A DNA stretch of 64,000 nt from Sipunculus nudus (taxonomy: Eukaryota; Annelida; Sipuncula; Golfingiida; Sipunculidae), in assembly GCA_026874595.1 (NCBI GenBank), contig CM049317.1, positions 25,694,401 through 25,758,400 on the forward strand, given 5' to 3'. The notes beneath the pieces are model-generated. The model did not search any database and had not been told where the DNA came from. It saw only the letters and a program-made list of their open reading frames with translations. Below are positions 1 to 11,994 of the stretch, piece after piece; position 1 is the stretch's first letter, and each line of letters begins with the position of its first letter. A program made the translations under genes and the position numbers.

Positions 1-216
1 TTTTTTGCAAAATGCTTTCTCCCTAATGATTGTTTCAAACAAAGTGTTCTAGTGATTTCGCAAGGTTTTTAGAACAGACGGTTATGTTAATTCTACAACA
101 AAATATTAATAAAAATAAAGATAATAATCATAATAATTATTATTATTGTTACTTTTATTATTATTATGACAGGTATATTCTTAACAAGACTCGTGCTCTC
201 TATTGATTTGACACAG
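1..216 (+). other. End of gene 1 first intron
   Basis: No coding potential. It holds an AAT/ATT-rich stretch (about 105-170) and ends in the acceptor at 215-216. The first 110 bases resemble 17555-17700, upstream of the related pseudogene, so the duplicated unit includes intron sequence. Confidence 0.6.
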
Positions 217-416
217 GTAAAGAATTCTGCCTTCATAATGGAAGTCTAAGCTGGTCCAAAGCGAGAGAGCTCTGCGTGAAGAATGGTGGTATTTTGGCCC
301 TCGACAAAGACAAAGTTACCCATTCAGTGCTGCTTAGTCTGATGAAAAACGAAACTGGGATGAATCATGCCTGGATCGGCGGCAAAGCTGTCCTCTGTAT
401 TGGTCCTGGATTCTGC
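217..416 (+). CDS. Gene 1 exon A: first half of CTLD1 (frameshifted)
   Basis: Shows the start of a C-type lectin-like fold: FCL, then W-S-K-A-x-x-L-C, G-G-I-L-A-L-D and the WIGG motif. In genes 2 and 3 WIGG is followed by K-T-V-P-x-Y-W-S-W-I. Here a missing C turns the equivalent bases into VLCIGPGFC. Length is 200 bases against 198 in genes 2 and 3, consistent with one extra codon and a one-base loss. Donor GTAAGC. Confidence 0.85.
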
Positions 417-1084
417 GTAAGCGATTTATATATTGTCTTAATTGCATCGATTATCATGGGCACCTCCACAAGGAAAATCGCAGTACATTAATCCAACCTG
501 ACAAAAATCTCTGTAGAGATTCATTGAAGAATTTAATACAAATATATCCCAGGTCAAATGCGCTTAAATACGCTATTTCAAGCAGAATCATTCAATAGTC
601 GGCAGTGTCATGAAAATAAATTGTGCAGTGCCGTTATTTGATCAAGCTCCTGTATTCTGATGGAACCAACATGTCTAGTTCTACGTGGTGCACAATTATT
701 AGAAGAGCCACTTCATGGTCAGATGGAAACCATCTTGTCAAAATGCACACGGTGCACTATAAACGGAACAGCCACATGAAAAACCGCGGTACCTGGCCTC
801 GAGAGCCCTCGCGGAAAGATTCCTGCGACATCCCCACCCCTGTGTTTCCCCATAAATTGTTGTTATCAAATGCAATTGCGGAGACTGTGCGTGTCCCATA
901 TGACATTTAAGGATATTGCGTAAACACAATCCATTTACAATCAATTTTCTCACTGGGTCCACAAGTACTATTGAGGACCCAGCGGGTTTGTTGGTTCGGC
1001 GTTTGGTGCGGAGCCAGCCTGACAGTGTATTTTTTATTGAATGCCGGCCTTGTATAGACGCCCGGGCGTCTGATCAAGGAAATA

Positions 1085-1125
<41 letters not shown>

Positions 1126-3325
1126 GTATTATATATTATATTTTAGCTGACGGATCTGCACAGAAGATGTATTTTCAGGGTTGTTATGAAGAATCTTCAA
1201 GGACATCTGTGAATCAAAACTGTGTAAATGTACAGAGTGTTGATCAATGTGAGACAAACTGTGATGTCTATGACTACTACTCACTGCATAAGGTGAGCAG
1301 ATAATGAGTACGAAAAGAATATAAACAAAGTTTAAGTTATCAATTAAGATAGCCGGTGTTTTCTCTCCGTACTTTGCAGGTTATGTGCCTCCTTTCGAGA
1401 GTCAGGTATTAACTAAAGCTACTGTTTCAAAAGGTTTACCTCACTTGTGATGAAGCGCTTAAACCTTGGCACCTATCCAGTGAATGTTTGTAAAACAGTA
1501 TTCAGGTGTTAAAATTTTTTCCAACATACTGGAAACTAATTTTTCCATATTCGGTTTTTTATATGATATGTTGTCAAGGGACCTGACAACTTGGCAATGT
1601 GTTGTTGTGGAAGAAGTCTTGGTGATACTTATTCTGAACACTGCAGCAAGAATGGTTGTCTGCAAAGGACACATTTCTGTGGAACTAATCGATCAACAAG
1701 AGCCTGGTATTCCCGACGCACAAAATCAAGTAGGGAAAACATCTCTTCAAATTTATATGGAATAGCACTATGTGTACACATACAACATACTTTTACATAG
1801 TATCTTTGTATTAATTAATTTAACTAAAGCTCTGTATTAATAACTTAATTTAACTATAGCTTTGTATTAATAACTTAATTTAACTAAAGGGTACACCTAC
1901 ACTCTATATATATATATATATGACATTTGCGATACAGAGTTTTTTTATTGAAACAATAACATTATATCTTGTTAACACTTACAAACATAGACACATACAA
2001 TTACATACACAGGTGCTTGTAACACATACAAGTTGCATAGACAGAAATACACTAACACAAAAACGTTACTTACAAGCCTAATAAACATAACATGCTTAAA
2101 TTACATATCCTCACACAGGTGAAATTTCATTAAAGATGAATTGAAGATTTCAGTTATTGTCAGTTAATATAAACAAATTATTTAGTGCGCCCCATTTGCG
2201 ATACAGAGTTTGCGAACACCCAACACAGTTCCGAGTAATTTTCTCATAATTAATACTTGTACATTCAGATCACCTTGGAATCATTCAACGTAGAGTCTTT
2301 GATACTGTAGGCAAATGTTGTGTGTTTATTAAAAAAATTAGTTTCCTTGATATATACTAACACGGAAACTGCATACTTCGCACTGTCTGTCCTACCCGCA
2401 CACACACACACAATTGGCGACAAGAATGAACAAGAATGCTGACCCTATGTGTTCATCAAGAATACATTTCTGATTGTTTACCTTTCTTGGGTACATGTTT
2501 ACCTCTTGTGGCTTAGGGTCCTCTTGTCTGTATTATAAATTTTATACTTTTCTGTTTTACAAAAGAAAATATATAAAGTTGAGGCAGCATATGATCGACA
2601 AACAAATGGTGATGCTAAGTGTCTTATACGGTGTTTGTATGGCTAGTACAGCTGATAGTGTGTTTCAAACGTTCACGGGTCCGTTGGGCAAATGTGTCTA
2701 TGTATATAAATATTCAAACCAGAACGATTTTACTTGGTACAATCGGTGCCCTCTGTGATCAACGAAAAACTCCGAAACATCGCGACGGTCGAAATAATCA
2801 ATGAAACGTTTAACGTTCAGGTAACTTCTTTTGCAGACGGGGACTAACGGGATACATTAAGTCACTGGACAGTTAATCTCTAGGCATAAGTTCAACATTC
2901 TTCACATGAAAATATGTCATAGGTCTTACCTCAAAATAAAAAATAAAAAAAGCCATCGTCCAATAGACCAAAACATCAGACCGTGAACCTATTAGTTCAA
3001 ATAGCTTACGCATGCCCGTCCTAATCATCGCGATATCTAGTCAACATACAGGTCCCATCTGGAACGTATCAAGTTATAATCAGGGCACGAACCTCTAAGT
3101 GCCAGATGGAACCTCTATACGGAGAAATGAGTTGTAGATGAAACCATGGTTCTACCCAGAACCATATGGGTTCTTAAAAGAACCAACAAGAACCATTTTT
3201 TCTTAGAGTGTAAGTATTTTACATCATACAGTAAAAAGTTGATAAAGTAAAATTAAGATAAAAGAATTCCCAAACTTTTCTCTTTTTTTCTATTTGTAGG
3301 AATAATGCAATATATTTCAGAAATC

Positions 3326-3363
<38 letters not shown>

Positions 3364-3493
3364 TACGAAGACAGATTGTTTAGGGGAAATATTAGGCCGA
3401 TCAGGGATTCGAACCCATGTCGGTCGCGCACATATCCGGCGTTCATGCAAGTGTCACTAGCGAGACAGTTCGGTCCGTTTTTATGTCACCCGT

Positions 3494-3575
<82 letters not shown>

Positions 3576-5829
3576 GTACTCTGCATGGATAACCGGAAGT
3601 CCTTTAGTTTCAATAGCTTTTTAGGTTTTGTACGAAAATCTTTGTTTCGTTGTGGTTCAGTATTCACACTGACATTTAAAATGGTGTGTACTGAGACGAA
3701 TCAATGCCCGGGTACCTTGGCTGTAAACATTAGTGAGCATATCAGGCCTATATACCTCCCAAGGAACATTATAGTTTGTGTTTTCAATCCTTGCATAACT
3801 ACAAACTTTTATTTCCAGTTTCAAATTGTTACATTTGCATAACCTTGGGAGGTTAAAATAATGCTTTACATCCATCGCTGTTATCTTTCCAACATGACTC
3901 TTGGACAGGGCAAAATCCTGAACAATTCGATAATGATCACTACCAAACTTTTTTTTCATTCGACGCTAGGGTAATTTTCCCTTAGACTTAGAATCGATAA
4001 TTGCATAGTTTAATAAATTGGCAGATAATATATATATATACTAGACCCACGGATCTATAAGATAAATAGTTATATAATGAGCTGGTAGGAATTGAATGTC
4101 GCATATTTCAGTCCTGAGCTTTACGCATGGACTTTTTATGTGGTTCACTTACATAATATAAGCTATATATATTTCAATATAAAAACCTTGAAATTGTACC
4201 CTCATTTTAGATGCATTGATTCATGAATATGTTAGAATACACTTGTCTCATTAATAAACATACGTTTTCCAGTTTGCCTCAAATCTTTTTGAGAACATCC
4301 AGTGTTGGAAACTATTCCATACTATGATAATATTAGTATTGCTGAAAATAACAGTAATATTAAGTAAGATTAGGAAGGCTCTCCGTGATAGGTGATAACA
4401 TCTCCAGCTACGTATATGAATACGACGAATACATTATGATTTTGCAACAATTAAGGAATCCCAGGTTATTTTAAATTTATAGAACTAATGTATTTACAAT
4501 TATAAATATGCGTGGCTAGTTTATCTAAAAAGTTGTGAAAACGAGGGTCCTGGGATTGTCTTGAGAATACCTAATTAAGGATTGTGTCGTAATTAATGCG
4601 ATTAATATGGTTATGCGATTAATAAGTTAGTACCGTAAAATGGAATATGGAAATTCCAGATAACAGTGTAAGATCGTCATTCATTTAACACAAGGTGAAG
4701 AGAAGAATCGATTGTCCGAGTACACTTTGAATTATATAAAAACAAATTCCCTTGATTCATCATGCAAGTGTCCTTTATTATTCCTGAAGCCAACCTTAGA
4801 TTGTTTACCTGCTGTTTAAACCAGTCTTTGGCTGTCATTATTGAAATGTGAGATGAAGGAATGTGGTTATATTCATAATTCATCCAGGTATTTTAGAATA
4901 AAATATATGAATGGCATATATGAATGACGGTGAAAGATAGGGCTTTATAGACGATTAAACCTTTACACTGTAGAAATGATTAAATGGAGCATATGGAATC
5001 CTAGAGGAGCGATGAAACACGACATGTCGCTTTGTGGGTCGGTTTCAAGAAATCCCCAGTCGAAATTAGTCATGAAGGTTCACCCATGTAACGTTAGGAA
5101 AGGTTATGTCTGTAGTGGAGGTAATGTCATTTATTTACATATGTTGAATTTCCAAATTATTTTGTATAGAAAATATATTCAAGTTGAAACATTTTTAAAA
5201 TTGATTTTACTATGTGTGAACATTTTAATTGAAGCTCCGAATAATGAAATAATTGTCAAAAGGAAAAGCAAAACCATTATTCAAGTATGTAGATGCGATA
5301 AAGCCCATTATATCTGATTTGCTTATTTTACATCATATATCATCGACTGGTCCTTATTCTGACTTCAAAAACTATTATTCTTATACAATGCTTTTAAAAG
5401 GTAAACATCATGGACATGTCTGCGATAAAGATGCAGGGGAGGTAGGCACAAAAAATGAAAAATTCAGGAGGTGTTTAAAAGTAGTGCATTTCGAGAAAGG
5501 ATGGGAAGAAGCAACAGAAGCCTGTTCTTCTGCTGCAACAGGCCTGCTAGGGAACAGAAATCAGTCCCTGGTGACGCCTTTCTCGGAAGACGTTTACGAG
5601 GCCCTAGTTACCACCCTCTTCAGGTATAAAGCTAATTTAGACTACTGGATCTCTACAACCAACAACGTATGGATGTGGTATACGGGTGAGTCCTACATTT
5701 CCCCTGTAGTAAAAGCAATTATTCTGGTTTTTATTCATGTATTCTTAAGCTGTATAATTTTTTTTTCTAACCTTCTTTCGTATTTGTAAAATGTCCAGGT
5801 AATAATATAATAATAATAATGATTATATT

Positions 5830-5860
<31 letters not shown>

Positions 5861-8800
5861 ATACCCTGCATGGATAACCAGATGTCCTTTAATTTTATTA
5901 GCTTTTTAGGCTAAAATAGTAACATATATCCTTACTGCGTTGTAGTTCAGTATTTACACTGACATTTAAAATGTTGTGTACTGAGATGAATCAAAGCCTG
6001 TGTACCTTGGCTGTAAACGTAGGATTATAAGTATATGTGTGTCTGTGTTAGCCGCTGCACCACGCAGAGTAACATAGGGAGCACTATTTGCATTTTTATA
6101 TTGACAGCAATAGTAATATAGTATATTAGTTTACCCGTTTGCGGCGCGACGACACAATTTTATAAATATCATCCTTCATTAATTTCCCACAATAATATTG
6201 ATCGTTACTTGTCGTTAAAGCCACAACCATGCATTCATAAATGATTATCTCTTACTTAAAAGACCAGGGGAAAATTTGTGTATCCGAAGACAGCTTGACC
6301 GGTTATTGGAAGAAGAAAATTTGCAAGATCCGCCGCAGTGGACGTTGTGTGGCAATCGATATGGACGGCAACTGGACAGCAGAATACTGTAATAGTCTGT
6401 ACGTGAGACATTACATCTGTGAATGTAAGTTGAAGGTTCACATTAAGCTATTTTCTTCTTTACATGGAATGGAATACAGTCATTGTGTATATTCCTTGAA
6501 TGGTTTCCCGGCAAGTCTTGATTGTGCTATAGGGGTAGTCGCCAGACGTGTCATAAAATACTCCATAGCAGGTTGCTGGGTATTGGATAAATTAACAGGT
6601 GCAATTTCTTTGAATATAAGAAATAATTGCCAAGATCATACAAGAAGCATCAGATAACTTCAGTTTAATGCATCTTAGCACAATTAACAATATAAAAAAG
6701 CAATAATATAAGGAAATCCGCATTCTAGTTAAATGAGTAAATTTACGAAGCTTTAGGATGTCATTCAGGGAAGATAAGTTTTGACCGCTGCATAAACAGA
6801 GCCGTTTGTAATTCACCTCACCATGAAACATATCATTCACCTGCTACTATAAAATGGCATTACTCGCTAGCCTAGGTTTCTTTTTTCTCCAATCATTTTT
6901 GCTTATATGCTTTTAGAACACATTTGCCTGAATATGACTTCATCGTTCTGGGCAGAAAATGTTTGGTATATTATAATGCTCAGTTCAATCGTTTAATAGA
7001 TAAATTACTGTAGATTGAGTTAAGCTGACTTCTTGATATAAAAGAAAGTAAGGAAGTTACCTTCTCTGTCCATTTATCACCCCCTCTCTCCTGCATTTAC
7101 CATTATTGTTCATCTCTCTCATGTATATGGGTATGTGTGTGTGTCTGTAATGTTGCATAGTTTTAATAATAAAGTGATTATTTTCTCGATTACATAATCT
7201 TGCAATTTGATTGCGACGTGCAGGGAAATCATGTTAAAGAAAAATAACTATAAAAACTGCGAAATATTGTCCTCGAAAATCTTAACAGGAACATGTTTGT
7301 CCTAATTATCAATGTAGAACAAACAGCATGGCCCCAATTAATTAGTTTTGTTATATGTAAAAAATGACCTATATATATAAAATAAAAAAGTTAATCCATA
7401 TGTTATTGTCCTGATAAAAGATAGCAAAGGAAGGGAAACGACAACCACTTGGGACCAAGAAGAGGACAAGACAGGTTAGCAATTAACTTCTTTACTGCAT
7501 GCTTTGAAAATTCCTATACCATGTGGCGCTTATGGGCGGAGAGCTAAGTTCACTGTATGTTCCATAGGATTACACTAATTCCAGACATTTCTATTCTTAT
7601 ATCTCTTATATCTCTTCTCCTCTACTATTTTTAGAAACGTTGGGATGGGTCTAAGCGACCATAGCAGGAAAATATTACATTATGCGCACTGTTCAGTACA
7701 TAATAATGTACTTAAACATTATTTCTATATTGTAGACATTTAGATTATTTCAAGGATAAATTAATAATTTATTTTATCAACTGTATTTTATTCACTAGCA
7801 GGGGAACATAAGGAGAGCAAAACGGAGTCACGAAAGGTCGTAACTACACTTAATGGTAAGAATGATTAGCTCAAATTATACAGTGGACTCCTTTCTGTTT
7901 AAGTATAGAACACTAAATTTTACAATTAACAGTACGTATCTTTGCAGGGCAGCAAACAAACTTTATGTTCAAGGTTGGATTAGGAATAGGCGGATCAATA
8001 CTTCTTGTCATCGCAGCTGTGGTTATATGTTTAATCAGGTAAGAGTCAATGATCGGTTTTGCCCCAAGGTTAATATGTTCAGTTAGGGTCAGGTAAACCT
8101 TCAATCTTTATTTGATCGGGTATGATCTAATGGTGCCAATCATCCCGGCTTGACCTCCTGTCATATTTATAAGATCTGATTAGCCGAACTCTATTCGTAT
8201 AATAATGTCCTTGTATATTTAATAAGTGAAAAACCTGCAGGAAAAAAGTAGTAAAGGCCTTAATATTTTCGAGTGGTACACAGATGATCATAAGGCTGAA
8301 TGTCAACATGAACAAAAAGTTGCGCTACCAAGAATTCTGAAAACCAGTTTTCTTGCAGTCTGGTTGTTTACTGTAATATTGATTTTTTTTTCAAATTTAT
8401 ATTTTAACGTGTTTGCAGCTTAATGTTTTGGGTATTGAGTATCATATGTTTCTATTTCTGTATTGTTTGGATACATATGGGTAGTTTTCTGAATGTTAGG
8501 AGCAAAACATTTATTAAAACAAGACCGATTTTGGCTTGAAGCTGGGTTAATAAGGTGGGCATTATGGCTTATAAACTGAGGGTTGCATGATCTCATGGTT
8601 TCCACCAATGCCTATTGTCATATGAAAGTAAAAGAAAAAAGTTGAACTTCATTTCAGAGGGAAATTGTCCAGTGCGTCGTCAACAGGAAAATCCGTACAA
8701 TACGCCGCCAACACGCAAAATGTACATACAGCGGATGGAGACAACCAGAATTATGAGTACACAGAAGCTAAAGAATTCACCATGTACACGTCACTTCCGG

Positions 8801-9129
8801 GTACTGACAATAGCTGTGAATGCGTTGATCGAGAAACAAAGACTGATACGGAAGTTAGCGCGTCCAACGGCATGATAGAGAACATCGTCTTTGAATCTGT
8901 AGGTAAAGAGCGTATTGGTTATGTCTCCTACGGAACAGACGCCAGCAACCCCGATGGTACTTATTCAGAATTAACTGTAAATGACCCAATCATCAGTCCT
9001 GATACACCCCAAAGCTCTAGTACACAGGACTACATATACTCAGTGCCAATCAAAACAGCAGGCAAAAACAAAGGCAATGTTCCAGAACGGGACACAGTAA
9101 TGATAGAAAATGAAATCTATAATACATAA
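217..9129 (+). CDS. Gene 1: CTLD/WSC/CTLD type I membrane receptor, 5'-partial, one-base frameshift in its first exon here
   Basis: Predicted receptor. Coding exons seen: 217-416, 1147-1292, 1579-1729, 4974-5120, 5437-5685, 6263-6424, 7421-7474, 7802-7855, 7948-8038, 8658-9129. In order they encode half of a C-type lectin-like domain, a two-exon WSC domain, the other lectin half, a second CTLD, a stalk, a membrane segment and a 156-residue tyrosine-rich tail. All exon phases match genes 2 and 3. The signal-peptide exon must lie before the window. Exon A lacks one C near 390-394 relative to the pseudogene copy and gene 3, so the strict reading frame fails in exon B. All later exons are open, including the long tail, which fits an assembly error, a null allele or very recent loss. 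Exon boundaries are inferred from GT/AG sites, phase and comparison among family members. Confidence 0.78.
625..1080 (+). mobile_element. 3' part of a dispersed non-autonomous element in gene 1 intron A-B
   Basis: Closely resembles 55725-56346. Both copies share the stretch with paired 'cggtg' and 'aacgga' motifs and both end in a palindromic GACGCCCGGGCGTCTGATCA-like terminus. No intact ORF is convincing. The full copy at 54899 has the inverted terminus, so this one is truncated on its left. Confidence 0.6.
1087..1125. repeat. (TA)n microsatellite
   Basis: Uninterrupted TA run just upstream of the exon B acceptor of gene 1. Confidence 0.95.
1147..1292 (+). CDS. Gene 1 exon B: first half of WSC domain
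   Basis: Begins with the family signature D-G-S-A-Q-K-M-Y-F-Q-G-C-Y and ends Y-Y-S-L-H-K. It carries four cysteines in the spacing of a WSC N-terminal half. Open throughout, 146 bases, entering in phase 1 and leaving in phase 0. TTTTAG acceptor and GTGAGC donor. Confidence 0.85.
1579..1729 (+). CDS. Gene 1 exon C: second half of WSC domain
   Basis: Contains C-C-C-G, then H-C-S-K-N-G-C and F-C-G-T, the cysteine-rich C-terminal half of a WSC domain. Phase 0 in, phase 1 out, 151 bases. The donor is a weak GTAGGG. Confidence 0.82.
3365..3495 (-). mobile_element. tRNA-derived SINE-like fragment
   Basis: On the minus strand 3416-3405 reads GGGTTCGAATCC, a perfect pol III B-box. The upstream region is loosely tRNA-like, but no cloverleaf with intact arms could be drawn. 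It is flanked by microsatellites, as SINEs often are. Confidence 0.45.
3575..3800. repeat. Three-copy dispersed repeat, copy 1
   Basis: The stretch with 'ctgcatggataacc', 'agctttttagg', 'cactgacatttaaaatg' and 'taccttggctgtaaac' recurs at 5860-6020 and, more diverged, at 19170-19370. All three lie in introns of gene 1 or beside its pseudogene copy. Confidence 0.65.
4974..5120 (+). CDS. Gene 1 exon D: second half of CTLD1
   Basis: Encodes W-S-I-W, then L-C-G-S-V, a short hydrophobic strand, P-C and Y-V-C. These are the strands and three cysteines expected at the end of a CTLD. 147 bases, phase 1-1. The canonical WND calcium motif before the penultimate cysteine is absent. Confidence 0.82.
5437..5685 (+). 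CDS. Gene 1 exon E: first half of CTLD2
   Basis: R-R-C-L-K-V, G-W-E-E-A-T-E-A-C and Y-W-I-S-T-T-N-N-V-W-M-W are the start of a CTLD up to the W-x-W motif. It lacks the extra N-terminal cysteine seen in exon E of genes 2 and 3. The open frame runs upstream into the intron, but the acceptor at 5435-5436 is placed by homology with the pseudogene (21415). Confidence 0.8.
5860..6020. repeat. Three-copy dispersed repeat, copy 2
   Basis: Closest to the copy at 3575-3800, in the same orientation. It follows a TA/TG microsatellite (5829-5862), as copy 1 does. Confidence 0.65.
6263..6424 (+). CDS. Gene 1 exon F: second half of CTLD2
   Basis: Ends a CTLD: R-C-V-A-I-D, G-N-W-T-A-E-Y-C and H-Y-I-C-E. 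The acceptor CTTAAAAG|AC at 6261-6262 is the one giving the required phase 1; the nearer AG at 6268 would not. 162 bases, phase 1-1. Confidence 0.8.
7421..7474 (+). CDS. Gene 1 stalk exon 1
   Basis: 54-base phase 1-1 exon rich in Thr, Glu and Lys (R-E-T-T-T-T-W-D-Q-E-E-D). It corresponds to the short stalk exons of gene 2 in length and phase. Supported by AAAAG|AT and ACAG|GTTAGC. Confidence 0.55.
7802..7855 (+). CDS. Gene 1 stalk exon 2
   Basis: Another 54-base phase 1-1 exon, hydrophilic (E-H-K-E-S-K-T-E-S-R-K), with AGCAG acceptor and GTAAGA donor, immediately before the membrane exon. Confidence 0.6.
7948..8038 (+). CDS. Gene 1 transmembrane exon
   Basis: Encodes G-L-G-I-G-G-S-I-L-L-V-I-A-A-V-V-I-C-L-I-R, a single hydrophobic segment with glycine-rich start and an arginine stop-transfer residue. 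Phase 1 in, phase 2 out, as in genes 2 and 3. Confidence 0.85.
8658..9129 (+). CDS. Gene 1 cytoplasmic tail exon
   Basis: 156 residues, hydrophilic and rich in Ser/Thr/Tyr, running to TAA at 9127-9129. Tyrosine motifs include N-Y-E-Y, T-M-Y-T-S-L, T-Y-S-E-L, D-Y-I-Y-S-V-P and the terminal N-E-I-Y-N-T. The last about 35 residues align with the end of the gene 2 tail. YSEL fits YxxL but lacks the hydrophobic residue at -2 of a classical ITIM. Signalling use is inferred. Confidence 0.85.
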
Positions 9130-9429
9130 CTATCGATCCGTCATCCCAGGGGTGAATGTTATTGTTGATAATATACATACTAGTGTGGGGGCATATGTCA
9201 CCGAGTAATTTTTCCCTGTAAAAAGCGAACATCCTACATTTTGTGATCCTTAGACCTTAACCTTTACAAAAAAATATGGTGCCAATTTTTCTATAGTGGT
9301 TTTGTCATTTTTTCAGGACAAATTTGATTTTAGAGTAGAAATTTAGGGCCAATATATATAAATATTTATTACAGAGGGAAATTTAGCAACAAAACACCTC
9401 AAAATGGTTGGTAAGACATATTACATCAC

Positions 9430-9435
9430 AATAAA
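9430..9435 (+). terminator. Candidate polyadenylation signal of gene 1
   Basis: AATAAA about 300 bases after the stop codon. It is the only clean copy noticed in that stretch. Confidence 0.4.
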
Positions 9436-10180
9436 CTAGACTAGATACACAAGGACTGCGTTAAGAAATTTATTCCAATATTAGAGAGCACTCGTAGAGC
9501 GTATACCTCCGCCTACTCATGGATCCGCATCAAGATCCATCAGACTAACCAGGAAAAATAAATCAGCTGTTGTATGGCCACCGGTATATTGTTTTACAAA
9601 ATTTCATTGATAAATTCATTAAAACATTCGTATATAGACACCAAGGTATTCTGGGGAAGTTTGTGGAATGTGTTTGGCGGACCACTTGCTCATTTCAGAT
9701 CTGTATCGTACACAGTATATATGGCTCCGTTTTCCCTGATTTTAACCATAGACTATACAGAGTTGCTTCATTCATACATCTGAAAATTGCCCTGTTATTC
9801 TTCCATTTAATTTGATTTTGCTATTGCGCTATCCTATTGTTTGATTATTACATCACAAACATCACTATCCGCATGCTAATGGTGAAGGTATATAGAATCC
9901 CGTCTCTTACGGTTAGTTTAACCAAAATATAACTAAAGCTTCCTAAGGAATTCTAAGGAGTATTTTTATGTTTCGGTCGCGATCAAACACACAATTTATA
10001 AAAATTTTTATATTTTTATATAACTGATTCTTTTTAGATATTTTGTGAGGAATAAACAACAGACAAAAAGGACAAATTTGACTTGATTTATTGCCAGATC
10101 GTCACTAACCCAAGCCAAATTTTTAGTAAATGCTACCTAGTCCAACATTCATACTGAAATGAAGTACATATTAAGAAACA

Positions 10181-10181
10181 A

Positions 10182-10219
<38 letters not shown>
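10181..10219. repeat. (AAT)n microsatellite
   Basis: About 13 uninterrupted trinucleotide units. Confidence 0.95.
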
Positions 10220-10220
<1 letters not shown>

Positions 10221-11691
10221 CGTGATCATATAACCTCAGCTTTGTGCGGGCAATATCATATCATTTGGAAGCAATTATACCTTCTTTGGAGTAGCTATTC
10301 TCATCAGTTATTTTACTATTCATTGCAAATCTTTTGTAAACTGGGCACATAAGGCAGTTTACAGCAGACAACTATTTACAGACATTTACAGTAGAATGAG
10401 ACATATAAAGGGCATAATTAACATTGAATGAAATGCATGTTTTGCTGATGAATTCATTAAGGAGAGTGTTTCAAGAAAAAAAAACAAAGGGACCTTAGAA
10501 AATGTAGAATATTGAGAAAAGTCCTGTTGAAGGAAACAAATTTGAAATTAAATATCAAATCATAACAAAAAAAGTGTCATCAAGAGTCATAATGTTATCG
10601 TTCGTGTTTCCAAATGTTCTTCTATCCCATCTCTCCCCCCCCCGAAGGTCTATTTTTAAAACGATTTATGGGAATATCAAACCAAGGCATTCAGGATATA
10701 CCAGTACAATTACAAAAACGGACAAATTTTAACATAAACTATGGTAAAACCAATGGTAAAGTTTAAATAAAACAACGGTAAAGTTAAATGCTTTTTATTA
10801 TTGAATTCTTGTCGCCTTTTTCATTATCTTAAATTTAAATAACTTGTGATGGCACAATGGCCACAAAAGCTTCATCTTTCCAAACAAGATCACTGGTACA
10901 ACATTTTTTAAATGAAAATTGTAATCTGTAGATAATGATAGTACTCAGTTCGTACTATCTATATATAATGCTAACTATGAAATGAAAAATGAAGAACAGA
11001 ACTATTCTGCATGATATTTATAAAATCTGATTGGTTATGTCATTAAATGCAGGGTATGTCAGATGCAGCAGCGGAATGTACATCTCTGATTGGAGCCCAT
11101 GTTCTTTTTATCATTTTTATAGCAAATAACTCCAGACAAAAACTAAAGAATTGTATGCCTGCTTAACTAATGCTTGTTTCCCTTAAATCCTGATTAAGAA
11201 CAGTGCACAAGCTAACAAAATGACATGTGCCTTATACAAGAAACAAACGCCTTGCATTTCTTTTTTTTTAATATTTAGTTATTGTAATTTTTAATAAAAT
11301 CCATGAAAACAATAACACATTGTTTGGGCTATATTATGGGGGTCGGTATAGAGGAAGTCAACATTAAGGTTGTTTAAACAGCACATAAAAACTCCATTTT
11401 AAGTACATTTAACTTGTCAGATATGGCACATTTTAAAGTAATGTTCAAGTACCTAAACCTCAAATAATCTGAACTTAGTTCGGGTTTCTTACTGCTCGTC
11501 CAACTTACTACTTAATGATCTCACCTAAATAATAAATTGTTAAAAAGTAGAAATAATTAAATTATCATTTGTATGTTCATTCTGCAAATGTTAAAATTAA
11601 ATATTAAAACGTGTCTTGTAAAACAATATTTTATTTTAAATGATTTTGGAAGAAAAAAAAAATTTATTGTATATGAAGATATCGAGGTCAT

Positions 11692-11761
11692 TATCTCTCT
11701 CTCTATCTCTCTATCTCTCTTTCTCTCTCTTTATACATATATATATATATAATATTATATA

Positions 11762-11826
<65 letters not shown>
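11692..11826. repeat. Compound (TC)n/(TA)n microsatellite
   Basis: TCTCTA-type repeats pass into a long TA run. Confidence 0.95.
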
Positions 11827-11827
<1 letters not shown>

Positions 11828-11884
11828 TAATATAATGATTAGTGGTATAGCCATATTAGTCTGTAGTCGAAGTGTGGGTTTGGA

Positions 11885-11957
11885 GTAAGCGTGACGCCTA
11901 TTAGATATAGACTAATATTAATAAACATGTTACTATCTAAAAGGCGTCACTCTTAAT
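11885..11957. repeat. Imperfect inverted repeat
   Basis: Arms 11885-11910 and 11933-11957 pair around 'gacgcctattagata' and 'tatctaaaaggcgtc', with a loop of about 22 bases and TA microsatellites on both sides. Possibly a small MITE. Confidence 0.65.
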
Positions 11958-11958
11958 C

Positions 11959-11994
<36 letters not shown>

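Larger units (their letters stand above)
1730..4973 (+). other. Gene 1 intron C-D, repeat-filled
   Basis: No exon recognised. Contains TA/TG/CA microsatellites (about 3329-3362 and 3497-3574), a tRNA-like box on the minus strand near 3405-3416, and one copy of a three-copy repeat (3575-3800). Confidence 0.6.

Noticed and set aside
3405-3416. Candidate tRNA gene
   Set aside because: Only a B-box is clear. No acceptor stem or anticodon arm could be paired, so SINE origin is preferred.
5253-5436. Open frame extending upstream of gene 1 exon E
   Set aside because: The extension has no counterpart in genes 2, 3 or the pseudogene, and an AG acceptor in the right phase lies at 5435-5436.
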